Assembly: GCF_029168945.1 (NCBI RefSeq)
Contig: NW_026870043.1
Location: 9,058,501 to 9,122,500 of the forward strand
Reading direction: 5' to 3'
Source: Cannabis sativa
Lineage: Eukaryota; Streptophyta; Magnoliopsida; Rosales; Cannabaceae
DNA length: 64,000 nucleotides
A program made the position numbers and the translations under genes. The notes below the pieces were generated by a model. It was not told where the DNA came from and did not search any database. It saw nothing but the letters and a program-made list of their open reading frames with translations. Numbering within the stretch: position 1 is the first letter of the stretch; the number at the start of each line of letters is the position of its first letter. Below are positions 34,424 through 44,628 of the stretch, piece after piece.

Positions 34424-37000
34424 ATGTGAAGTATTACTCTGACAAGGATTTTATAACTTCAGGTTCAATTGCTAAGATATTAACTAGGAGTGGAATGGGA
34501 AGAGGATTATAGACACTACAACACATCAATAAAACAGAAGTAAGGTTTTGGTTCAAAATTCATACACAAGTTCAGAAAATAACAAGTAATGACATATGTT
34601 ATAGAAATACTAAATCTAACATAGTTTATTTTCCAAGGTTTCCAACATAATGAAATGCAGTGTCACGGTAGGCGAGAGTCAAAGATAACATTAGTTGAAT
34701 AGAGTTGTCAGCTCATCTAAAATTAAACATTTTAGCAACCTTTTATTCGATCAAAATGAGAATCCAACGTTGTCCCGGTAGGCGAGAGTCAAGGTTATTC
34801 TCATTTTATGAGCTTCCACCATTGTTTCATGTTTTATGAATTTATCTCTAAGTAGTCACCGTAGGGGAGAGTCTAAATAGAGACGAAAACTCACAAAACA
34901 CTTATCAACTGAAATCTTACGGTGTTAAAAGTGTTCAACGGATAACCATCCATAGGGGGACCAAGTCTAGCGTCTCGAGGTTATATTGAAAAAATTTAAC
35001 TATTGTAAGACCAACAATGGAGATCGAATATCTTTTGATTAAAAGCTCATTATTTAAAAAAAATATATGTATTTTGTATAATCATAATATTCGATATTAT
35101 AATAATGAAAAATTACAAATTAAAGTTGGTTTAAATAAAAAATCAACTTCAATTAATTTTCATTTATTATTTAATTCGAAAAATAAATTCGAATAAATAT
35201 CGAACAAGTTCCATAAAATAATAATGAAAAATTACAAATCAAAGTTGCTTTAAATAAAAAATCAACTTTAATTAATTTTCAATTATTATTTAAATTCGAA
35301 AAATAAATTCGAATATTTAAATGGAACAAATTTTAAAATATCTTGTTTAAGTTGTTTTAGAAGAATCTAAAAATTCAACTTAAATATCTTTCAAATCAGA
35401 TTTAATTAAATTTAAAATTAAGTTGTAACCACTTAATTTTTGAAGATATTCCATTTTAAGTTAATATTCGAAAAGATATTAACCTAAAAAATATCTAAAG
35501 AATCTTAATAACCAATGCATAAAATTCCTCAACTTAATTTTGAAATTTTAAATCCAAAAGATATTCAGATTTAAGTTGGTTAGTTGTAGATAACTAAATA
35601 TCAACTTAAATAGGAATATTTAATGAAAAATTTAAATTAAGCTTCAGAAAGAATCTAGATGGTTATAATTCTATATTTAATTAAATACAAGAAAATACAT
35701 ATAGTTTAGCTTAGAATATAAAATTCTTTAAACTAAGGTTTTCTTAAATTAATTTCAAAATAAATGAAATTAATTATGTTGCTAATCAATTTTATTAGGT
35801 TAAACTAGTGTAATTAACCTAGTACAGTTTATTCAAATCAGGCAAATGGGCCTTCACAATTGGGGTGGTTCATGTGAGGGGGTGCAGGGTTCAGTATGTC
35901 GTACCCACTTCTATGGCTCCCAACTCTCACACAAGGCCCAAAAGAGAGGAATTTAACCTTAAAATGAATAGCTGTTATTAATTGACTAAGCCCAAAAACT
36001 AAATGGGCCTAAATAAAATCTATCATGAACTATGATAATTTATTTAGCAACATCAACCTATATGCATCTATAATGAAAATTAAACATATAGGCTCACACA
36101 TGCACACTTTGGATGGGTCCTATCATGTTGCTAGGTCATACACAGATGAAAGAAGATTGTAAATATACCTGTTACAAATTATTATCTTGACCAAGAGAAC
36201 CATCAGATCATTAGATCTGGCAAAAAGTAACCATGGCTATTTGCAATCAAGTAATAATAGGTTTTGAAAACTTACACACAAGCTAAAACACGTACTCCTG
36301 CAACAAGGTTAGCTGGATAGTTGGATGTAGGATTTATTTAATTTTAAATTAAATAATTAATTTCGAAATAAATAATTAATTAAATAAAAAATAATTTTCA
36401 AAAATTTAAAAAAAAATTGAAAATTCGAAATTTTAAAAAAATTTAAATTTAAAATTAAACCTACAATTTTAAAAAATTAGGTTTCAACCAACCTAAATAT
36501 CATTTCAAAATTTGCTAACTACTTTTTAAAAATTAAATGTTATTTTATAAATAAAAATTAAATAAAAAATTAAAAAAGATAAATGAATATATTTTTCAGA
36601 TTTTAAATGTAATTTAAATAAATAAAGTAACAAATTTAAAAGTTAGCAAAATATGTTACACCTTTTTAAAATTACATGATTATAGTTATCTTATTTTAAA
36701 TTTAAATAAGGTCAAATTATTTAAAAATAAGATTTAATTTAAAATATTTTAAATCTGACCTTAAATTTAAAAATAAGATAAGATATAATCAAATTTCAAA
36801 AATAAGATAGATTATTAAGCAAAAAAGACAGATACTAATTATTTTTAAATTCAAAATACACTAATATCTTGAATTAAATTTAAAAAATATTAAATTAATT
36901 CATAATGATAATTATAATTGAATTAGGATTAGTAATAGTAAAAATACAGAACTACACAAAAAATCGTAAGTTAATTCCATGAAAAAGCATGAAAAAACGA
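34424..37000 (-). other. Copia element 3 upstream non-coding region (no gag seen)
   Basis: This is where gag should be, but there is no ORF of useful length and no CCHC motif. Three copies of a GCGAGAGTC-type motif lie at 34671-34680, 34781-34790 and 34864-34873. A 120-base conserved block is at 35841-35960. The remainder is AT-rich and aligns loosely with elements 2 and 4. The region ends abruptly against an LTR with no primer site between. Confidence 0.8.
35841..35960 (-). other. Conserved 120-bp block, copia element 3
   Basis: About five differences by eye from the block in element 4 (50818-50937), while flanking sequence differs by many substitutions and indels. The inverted-repeat arms are present, with one C-to-T change in the right arm (GGCTCCCAA). 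Confidence 0.82.
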
Positions 37001-38193
37001 TGTTGGAATTAATTTTACCAGGATCTTGGATCTACTCACAAGTATGTATATTAACACCCTAAATATAAACTTTTTAAAACAATGAAATAAACACGTATAA
37101 AGTTTAAGAAACCATACATTGGGTGCAGCGGAATTAAATGACTCCTTCCGTTCAAATCTCTAACCCTTGTATCCTTTCTGTAGCAGAGTATTATCAAGAT
37201 CTGAACCTCGATCTCTTTCGTTGAATCCTTGATGTTGAAACTCCTTTGCTGATGATCTTTCTTCACGATCTTCCTCACTATGATTGAGGTATTGCTTGCT
37301 GTGTGTGGGCACTACTCTAATCACTAAGGTAAGTTTGAAATATGAAGGAAGAAGAGAGAGAGAGAGAGGGTGGCGGCCAAGGAAGAGAGAGATGGCTCAG
37401 GTTTTTCAGATTCAGAAGTGTAATTTTCCTGAAGCCTTCACTATTTATTTATAGCATTCCACTAGGGTTAGGTTTGAATTATTTGGCATTAAAATAATGA
37501 AAATATCAGCTTAAAAAGCCTACAAAAGTGGCCGGCCATGGCTTGATGGATTTGGGCCTTGCTTTTTGCAATTTTGCAATTTTAACACTTTTGTATCTAA
37601 TTTTCTCAAAAATGCCAATTTTCTAATTCAACCATTTAAATGCCAATTCTAACTATTTAATAACTATAAATAATTATTAAATAATAATGTCATTTATTAT
37701 ATTTATTAATTGAATCCATACAAAGAATCATAATTAACAAATATGCCCTTATTAACTCTTTCTTTACAATTTCGCCCTTACTTAGTGAAAATTTCACAAA
37801 TAGACATAGTCTAATTTGTGAATTATAATTGGTTAATCAAAACCAATTACATGAGTCTTACAAACAATATTATCTCAACTAGTGCGGGGACCATGGGTCT
37901 ATATAACCGAGCTTCCAATAAGTAGATCAAGAATTTAACACTAAAATTCACTAACTTATTAATTCTTCGTTGAATCCACGCATAGAACTTAGAATTGCAC
38001 TCTCAGTATATAGAATGCTCTATATGTTCCACCATATAGAGGCATCATTAGTTATCCATTGTTGTAATCCTAATGTGATTAATGATCCTCTATATGAATG
38101 ATCTACACTGTAAAGGGATTAGATTACCGTAACACCCTACTATGTATTTTATCCTTAAAACACTTGACCCCGTATAAATGATATTTCAGCTTA
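37001..38193 (-). mobile_element. Copia element 3 right (5') LTR, truncated
   Basis: Starts TGTTGGAATTAATTTTACC and follows the left LTR to ATATTTCAGCTTA, then breaks into Tat pol at 38194. About 700 bases of the LTR are missing. TATA is near 37445-37454. Confidence 0.92.
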
Positions 38194-38212
38194 AGGAAGT
38201 TAGGCCGAGGGC

Positions 38213-39000
38213 CGATATCCGTTGATAAAAAAACTCGCCTACTGCCTCATTCTAGCAACAAGGAAGTTAGGCCTTATTTCCAAGCTCATCATGTTCGGGT
38301 ATATACTGACCAGCCACTACGAAAAATACTGCAAAAGCTAGTTGCTTCTGGACGGTTACTCAAGTGGGCGGTAGAGTTGGGTCATTACGAAATCACCTTC
38401 CGACCCCGAACAGCAATCAAAGGCCAAGCCTTGGCCGACTTTGTGGTAGAATGCACAGGAAAAAAAGAAAGCATACCAGAAATCAACCCCGAGCCAGCAC
38501 CTCAGCCAAGTAACAATTAAGACAAATCGACCTTGAAACTACATGTGGATGGGTCGGCTACAGATCAACTATCTGGCGCAGGGATTGGCCGCGTCATGCC
38601 TGGGAGGCAACACCTGCACGCTGCAGTGAAGTTTGAATTCAAGGCATCTAACAACGAAGCCGAGTACGAAGCTCTAATCACTGGACTAAAACTAGCCCGA
38701 GAGATGAAGGCCGAACACATTGAATTCTGCAGTTATTCACAACTGGTGGTAAATCATGTCTCAAGAGAATACGAGGCTCGAGGAGAAAAGATGATAGCAT
38801 ATCTGAGCAAAATACATGACATGCTCGCACAATTCAAAAGCTACGGTCTCAGACAAATTCGAAGAGAAGAAAATACAATTGCAGACGTGTTAGCTCGATT
38901 GGCAAGAAATAATGTAAGTGACAAGGCAAACTTGGTCCCTATCTAGTTCCTTGAAAAGCCTAGCATCACTGGCACGGAAGAAATCGAAATGATTGACACA
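38213..39000 (+). pseudogene. Tat RNase H and second RNase H, fragment
   Basis: VYTDQPLRKILQK and LADFVVECTGK, then LHVDGSATDQLSGAGIG, NNEAEYEALITGL and REENTIADVLARLA. The second active-site motif reads CSYSQLVV where Gypsy 1 has CSDSQLVV, so an acidic residue is lost. Stops at 38518-38520 and 38944-38946. Confidence 0.88.
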
Positions 39001-39012
39001 TCCCCAAACTAG

Positions 39013-40254
39013 ATGACGCCAATAGCAGCCTACCTCAACTCTGGGGAACTCCCAGATAACCGAAATGATGCTCGAAAAATGAGAAGGAAGTCACCACAGT
39101 ATATCATAGTAGAGGGAGTCATGTTCAGAAGAGGATTCTCGATGCCACTACTCAGATGTGTCACTCAAGACAAAGCTGCACGACTCCAATCTGAAGTTCC
39201 CGACAGATTCTGTGGAAATCACGCCATCGAAGAGCTTTTCCAATAAAATTCTAAGGCAAGGTTACTTTTGGCCAACTATGATTGAAGATTCGAGAGCCTA
39301 TGTTAAGAAGTGCGACAACTGCCAGAGATTTTCAAAGATACCAAGAGCTCCACCCAACGAGGTGACACAGATGCAAAGTCCATGGCCCTTTGCGATTTGG
39401 AGAATTGACCTGATCGGGCAATTACCTAAAGGTAAAGGCGGAGTGCAGTACGCAGTGGTAGCAGTCGACTACTTTACTAAGTGGACTGAAGCCGAACCAC
39501 CTGCAACCATTACATCAAAGAAAGTTCAAGACTTTACTGTGAAGAACATCATATGCCAGTTCGGACTACCGTACAAAATAGTTTCAAACAATGGCAAACA
39601 GTTCGACAACCAATCCTTCACTGATTTCTGTGCAAACCATGGTATCATCAAAAGTTTCTCCGCAGTGGCACATCCTCAAGAAAATGGTCAAGTTGAAGCA
39701 GTCAACAAAACCTTCAAGGATACACTAAAGAAGAAACTCGAAGATGACAAAGGAAGCTGGCTAGAAGAACTTCCCGAAGTTCTATGGTCATACCGTACAA
39801 CGGAAAACACAGCAACCGGTTAGACACAATTTGCAATGGCGTACGGTTATGAAGCTATGCTGCCCGTCGAACTCGAGCTACCTTACCATAGAAGATTGGC
39901 GTACGATCAAGGTACCAATCACATACTCCTTGCAGAATCACTTGATGAAATCGAAGAAAGAAGAGCAACAACAAACTTAAAGTTGATGGCCCATCAACAA
40001 AAAGTAGCTCGGTATTTCAACAAACAAGTGAAAGCTCAGAAATTCTTGGTGGGAGATATGGTCCTGAGAAGGGAATTCCTAAACACCAAAGACAGCACGA
40101 CCGGTGTAGTAGCACCTAACTAGGAAGGACCATATCAAGTGGTTGAAGTTCTCGACTCCGGAGCATACAAATTAGGTAAGTATGACGAAAAAATGCAACT
40201 CATTCTAGTACCACAGTATTGGAATGGAGAACATTTAAGAAAATACTACCAATA
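39013..40254 (+). pseudogene. Tat integrase, broken
   Basis: The N-terminal part begins in 39013-39246; a frame change follows. The main stretch 39158-39823 has the zinc region (KKCDNCQRFSK), FTKWTEAEP and GQVEAVNKTF. The catalytic SDNGKQF is SNNGKQF here (codon AAC at 39587-39589), so the second catalytic Asp is gone. TAG stops follow at 39821-39823 and 40121-40123, with the C-terminal NGEHLRKYYQ ending at about 40254. Confidence 0.9.
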
Positions 40255-40255
40255 A

Positions 40256-40869
40256 AGTACCAGGTCAAGTGACCACTTTAAGTACTAAATGAACATTTGC
40301 TTTTAAGTGAATGGCATTCTGGGCGGACTACGCCGAAAGGTTTCGATAAAAGAAACAAAGTACTTAGGTCGGGTGACCACGTTAAAGTACAGTTTCTTAT
40401 GTCTTGCTTTTGTTTTATTTCATGTTAAGCTAAAAGATCAGATTAGATCAAATAGCTTTGATGTAAGTTACTACGGTAACAAAAACACTTTTTGATCAAT
40501 AAATGAATAAAGATAGAATTTCAAAATTCAATTGAGTCGAAAAAATCAGCATGTTTATAATTTACCATACAATGCGTACAAAAGGTTTGGTCAAACCCAA
40601 AACACCGAATAGATAAGCCATATATTTGTAAAAGACAAGTGACCAAGAGTCATACATCTGCTCGGTCACTTGGGGGCACCTATACCTGTACAAAGCATTT
40701 GGTAAAAATAAAACAATCACAATTGCATGACAATTATAAACAGAGAATGAAATTCATTAAGGATGACAAAAGCACGTGATACCGGGATTAAAAGCTGCCT
40801 GGTCAGCTCGTTGTCCAAAAAATGAAAAATAATTCCAAGTTTAAAGACCGCTTGGCCGGTCGTGATGTC
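40256..40869. other. Spacer between Tat pol and antisense gene, second copy
   Basis: Reverse-complement counterpart of 8467-9090. Two diverged 28-base repeat units are near 40256-40283 and 40360-40390. No gene is seen. Confidence 0.7.
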
Positions 40870-41848
40870 TTAGAAAAGGCCCGCCGAATAAGATTTATAT
40901 AAAAAAAGGAGATAAAAAGAAGTGTTTAAACAGCTGGAGTCCCCAGGCTCTTGGTTCGGTTCTTCTGGGCCAACTGGTGCAGGAGGATCTGTTGTTTGAA
41001 CGGGAGGAGCATCAGCAGTCTGACCGGAGGTTGAAGCACCTGCCTCGGTTCCACCATAAGCCACTTGGGCCACGCAGTACGCAAGGTACATGTCCTTAGC
41101 ATCGCCCAAGTAGTCGAAGTTGGCCCGGGTATTAGCCTTCCAAAAATCAAAGAACAGCTCGAGACCGGCTGTCTCCAAGGCATTGACCTTCTCCTTCAAC
41201 CTGTCCACCTCAACCAAAAGCTCCCCCTCATTGGCATCCTTCTCCTCCTTCATCTGATGAAGAACTGCTCGCAGAGAAGTCCTCTCATCTTGAAGACTGT
41301 TTACCTCAGCAGATAAGATCTCGATGGTCTCCTCAAAACGGTCAGCAACCTCGAGATCCTTAGTCATCACGGTGATTTTCTTCTCAGCGGCAAACATCTT
41401 CTTGTTGGCTTCGCCCAACTCCAACCGAACAGCTCTGCCTTGCGCCCAGGCTTCTTCAGCTTCCTTCTTGGCCAAGTCCGCCTCCACCTTCAAGGTGTCG
41501 GACAAAGTCGCATTCTTGGAAGCAGCAGACTTAGCCAAGGAGTAAGTGTAGGCCAACTTCAGACCGACCTGCACAGAGGAAAAACTTTAGCATATTGAGC
41601 TATGTGCGAAAAATCAAAGGGAAGTATCAAAAAAGACTTACCCTGGTGAACTCTTGCAACACTCCGCCCACCAGCACATCCATAGACGAGTCATTGTCAG
41701 CACCAGCCAGTTGCTCACTGACCTCAGGAACTAGCCGGTTCATGTAGTGGGCCAGCATCTCCTTGCCCTTTTTGGCCGCTAGAAGCACTAGCAAAGGTTG
41801 AATTGGTGCCTGCACCCGTTCAGGATCACTCCTGACCAGTTCAGACCC
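40870..41848 (-). pseudogene. Antisense extra gene of the Tat element, C-terminal exons
   Basis: Homologue of the gene at 5660-8466. The exon ending at 41642 encodes MLAHYMNRLVPEVSEQLAG and SMDVLVGGVLQEFTR. The intron 41642-41569 has a consensus donor GTAAGT and acceptor GTGCAG, in phase 0. The last exon (from 41568) begins VGLKLAYTYSLAKSAASK and is a long coiled coil (LGEANKKMFAAEKKITVMT...) ending in ELFFDFWKAN and a Pro-rich tail; it is open with no stop. The N-terminal domain is missing because the copy is cut at 41848. Its intact last exon contrasts with the stop in the first copy. Confidence 0.82.
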
Positions 41849-42191
41849 TTTGCCCAGTGAGAATAGATCACTATTTATAGGGCTATGTGCTTGAGGGAAG
41901 GTTTTCCTTTTGTTTACAATGTTTATAATTGGTAAGATTACACATTACATATATAGAGTACACAGATTGAGGGATTTAGACAGCTTGCTCTTGTGCTTCA
42001 CGATCCAAATGCTAAAATTGCTAAGTGTTGATATGTTGTTTGAATTGTCCATTGCTCGCCTAGGAGGACCTCGTCTGTACAGGTATACATAGTGCTCGGC
42101 TCGGAACATCTTCTTTGGGCAAATATGGGGAATCACTTCCACGTGTCACCAACATGTGATGCCACGTCAGAGTGCAAAAATTGGGATAACA
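41849..42191 (-). mobile_element. Tat LTR fragment in opposite orientation
   Basis: Starts mid-LTR at GCCCAGTGAGAATAG, contains a minus-strand TATA (CTATTTATAGGGC near 41871) and ends ATTGGGATAACA at 42191. It corresponds to the second half of the Gypsy 1 LTR. Its orientation is that of Gypsy 1, opposite to the adjacent fragment 38194-41848. Confidence 0.88.
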
Positions 42192-42349
42192 TTTGCCCCC
42201 CCCCAAGTTTGCATGAGACTTCTGAAGTTGCGTGGAGACTTCATCCGAGTTGCCTTTACATTTGAATGAATGACACGTGTCGAATGCATCTGTTCGTGAT
42301 TCAATGTGAGTTTGACTAGGCGTCTCTTTGGTTTTCAGTTAATTAATGC
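42192..42349 (-). other. Tat polypurine tract and antisense-gene upstream region, fragment
   Basis: A purine tract (nine G on the minus strand, 42192-42207) lies against the LTR. The next 140 bases align with 4857-5000 of Gypsy 1, ending at TTAATTAATGCTCT, where the sequence passes into copia RNase H. Confidence 0.8.
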
Positions 42350-42545
42350 TCTAACTGAGCGAACTAAGCACATTGAGATTGATTGTCATTTTGTTCGTGA
42401 GAAAATTCAACAAGATCTGATCTCCACAGAATATGTGAAGACCGGACAACAACTAGGAGATATTTTTACAAAGGCTTTGAATGGGATGCGGGTTGATTAT
42501 CTTTGTAACAAGCTGGGCATGATTAACATCTATGCTCCAGCTTGA
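42350..42545 (+). pseudogene. Copia RNase H C-terminal fragment (different family)
   Basis: ERTKHIEIDCHFVREKIQQD, TEYVKTGQQLGDIFTKAL and LCNKLGMINIYAPA end at a stop, typical of the last residues of copia pol. A purine run GAGGGGGAG (42544-42552) and a short LTR follow. The rest of this element is missing to the left. Confidence 0.9.
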
Positions 42546-42552
42546 GGGGGAG

Positions 42553-42686
42553 TGTTAGAATATTAGTTGTGAAGAAATTAGGGTAACTTTTTTTTTTAGT
42601 ATTTTCCCATTTAGTCTCCTAGTTTTGTATATCAATATGTACTATTATATGAAATACATAAACAATTCAATTCATTATTTTCTACA
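42553..42686 (+). mobile_element. Short 134-bp copia 3' LTR
   Basis: TGTTAGAATATTAG to TATTTTCTACA directly after the purine tract. The flank that follows is chromovirus leader, showing the insertion target. The 5' side is lost, so the duplication cannot be confirmed. Confidence 0.8.
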
Positions 42687-42863
42687 ATTATAATAGTATG
42701 ATTTAAGAAAAGCCTGATAGGAAGCATGTTAGTAGCTTGATAGCTGAATAGGTGCATATTTTAAATTTCCAAAATAAGCGGTAATTAGTAAGTTATTCTT
42801 GATCGCGATCTGACCAGACTATCTCTTTGTTACGCAAACTATTCTAGTAGTATGGTCGCCAGG
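42687..42863 (+). mobile_element. Chromovirus-like leader fragment
   Basis: Aligns with 26980-27145 (ATAGTATGATTTAAGAAAAG, GGAAGCATGTTAGTAGC, GTTACGCA), covering the leader and the first codons of gag, with about 15-20 percent differences by eye. It is cut at 42863 by a sequence that begins TGTTAACG. Confidence 0.8.
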
Positions 42864-43750
42864 TGTTAACGCAGATTTTCGTTAACTATATTTGATCCTA
42901 AATTATGATAGACTTGCACAGAAATGAAAAGCGGTAAAGAAAAGATAAGAATACAAATGTTTCTACTTGGTTTTGCAGTTAAAATTCTGCATAGTCCACG
43001 AGTTAATCTTATTCGATTTGTGATACAGCTCTCAGGCCTTTTCTCTAATGATTTTTTATCTTTTCTTAGTGTAACATGCCCCTATTTAAAATTACATAGT
43101 TGACTGATATTTTACAACAATTATCCCCTGAAATCGTGCAGTTTGATTACATACCACGTAAAATAAATGTGGTTAATATTTGAAAATCACACAGCTGCGA
43201 TAGGTCCGCTGTTACCCGGTCAATGTAGACATGTATTAAATACGTTGTAAACCGTATCGTTATGGGATGTCTCATTGGGAACACAACAAAAATAACCTTG
43301 GTAGCGAGTTGGAGCTATTCCCATGTCTCCTCGTTCCTGCCCTTGAAGACATAATGCTCCATCTAAAAATTACAATTCTTGGCGACAAGGTGGACCTCTG
43401 CAGTCAACATCATTTGTATGTCAGCTTCTATTTGAGAGAGCTGACTTGATGGGGACATGAACTTTAATGAAAGATGTATGGAGCTTATTTGTGAAGGTAC
43501 CATGAGTGTGGCTTCCTATAGCGAGATGGGTGTCTCACTATTAATTGTTTGAAGTTACCTGACTATTATACATGGTCTATATAATGTGTACTATACAGTA
43601 AGTGTTTAACCAGTCACCATGTCTCATCTCCTAATGTGTTGCGAGGTTGATGTCTGGCCTTGTACATCTGAAGCAGTATGGTTTCTCGTTAATGCACGAG
43701 GCAACAGTTGGTATATCTTTATCTCTCGTAAGACCTTACAGTCAGCAAAG
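42864..43750. other. Probable LTR and unassigned sequence
   Basis: From 42864 (TGTTAACGCAGATTTTCG) the sequence resembles a gypsy LTR on the minus strand: ATAAGAATACAAATG, a TTCTGCATAGTCCACGAG segment, and a TATA-like CTATTTAAAATT near 43083. I cannot find its other end. From about 43300 to 43750 I recognise nothing; short ORFs here are not convincing. Confidence 0.4.
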
Positions 43751-44623
43751 GATCTTTCGCGCACAACGTGCATGCAAGGGTCATGTTGAATTTTTATGTA
43801 ACAAGCTTCGACTTTCGAGAAGGAAGGCTAAAGTTGTATAAAAATTCAAGCTTAGACTTACCTTGAAAGGATCAAAGGGAAAAGCATCACAAAGAGTAGG
43901 ATAGACTTCAAGTAGTCCTTCTAATCTGGGAAGGAGGGTTGAAGACGTATCGTACCCTCAGTGATCTTTCCTGCATGGAAAACAATGTGCATGCAAGAGT
44001 CATGTTGAATTTTTATGTAACAAGCTTCGTCTTCTGGGAGGCAAGGCTGAAGTTGTATAAAAATTTAAGCTTAGACTTCGCTTGAAAGGATCAAAGAGAA
44101 AAAGCATCATGAGGAGTAGGATAGACTTCAAGCAGTCCTTCCAATCTGAAAAGGAGGGTTGAAGACATATCGTACCCCCAGTGATCTTTCATGCATGGAA
44201 AACAACGTTCATGCGAGAGTCATGTTGAATTTTTATGTAACAAGCATTGGCTTTCGGGAAGGAAGGCTGAAGTTGTATAAAAATTCAAGCTTAGACTTTG
44301 CTTGAAAGGATCAAGGGAGAAAGCATCAAGAGGAGTAGGATAGACTTCAAGTAGTCCTACCGATCAGAGAAGGAGGGTTGAAGATGTATCATACCTCTAG
44401 TGATCTTTCATGCACAGAAAACAACGTGCATGCGAGACTCATGTTGAATACTTATGTAACAAGCTTTGGCTTCCGGGAAGGAAGGCTAAAGTTGTATAAA
44501 AATTCAAGCTTAGACTTCGCTTGAGAGGATCAAAGGGAAAGCATCACGAAGGGTAGGATAGCCTTCAAACAATCCTTCCAATCCAGGAAAGAGGGTTAAA
44601 GTCATATCGTACCCCCAATGATC
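43751..44623. repeat. Tandem array, four units of about 218 bp
   Basis: Units start with GATCTTTC at 43751, 43963, 44183 and 44402 (spacing 212, 220, 219) and the last ends at about 44619. Shared words are GTTGAATTTTTATGTAACAA, AAAATTCAAGCTTAGACTT and GGAGGGTTGAAGA. Units differ by an estimated 5-10 percent; the first lacks about ten bases. It is cut by copia element 4 and, beyond it, by Tat pol. Confidence 0.92.
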
Positions 44624-44628
44624 CAACA
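44624..44628. repeat. Target-site duplication CAACA (partner 54375-54379)
   Basis: CAACA immediately precedes the TGTTGG end and follows the CCCAACA end of copia element 4. This defines the element exactly. Confidence 0.93.

Larger units (their letters stand above)
29147..38193 (-). mobile_element. Copia element 3 (with recognisable pol)
   Basis: LTR 29147-31033, polypurine tract, pol on the minus strand, a 2.6-kb non-coding part and a second LTR from 37001 truncated at 38193. Both LTRs share a private TCAGCTTAAAAAGCC variant, which argues that they belong together. The leader with the primer site is absent between 37000 and 37001. The right end is lost, so no target duplication can be tested; the left flank is GAAGG. 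Confidence 0.9.
38194..41848 (+). mobile_element. Tat-type gypsy fragment (pol plus part of the antisense gene)
   Basis: Second copy of the Gypsy 1 family, oriented opposite to Gypsy 1. It retains the region from RNase H to the end of integrase on the plus strand, the spacer, and the last two exons of the antisense gene on the minus strand. It begins at a repair-like junction (38194) and ends at 41848 against an LTR fragment in the reverse orientation. Confidence 0.9.

Noticed and set aside
42306..42545. ORF starting in Tat non-coding sequence and running into copia RNase H
   Set aside because: The start lies in unrelated sequence upstream of a joint; only the part from 42350 is real homology.
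43751..44623. CRISPR-like or centromeric array
   Set aside because: Units are long, without spacers, and only four in number; nothing supports either idea.
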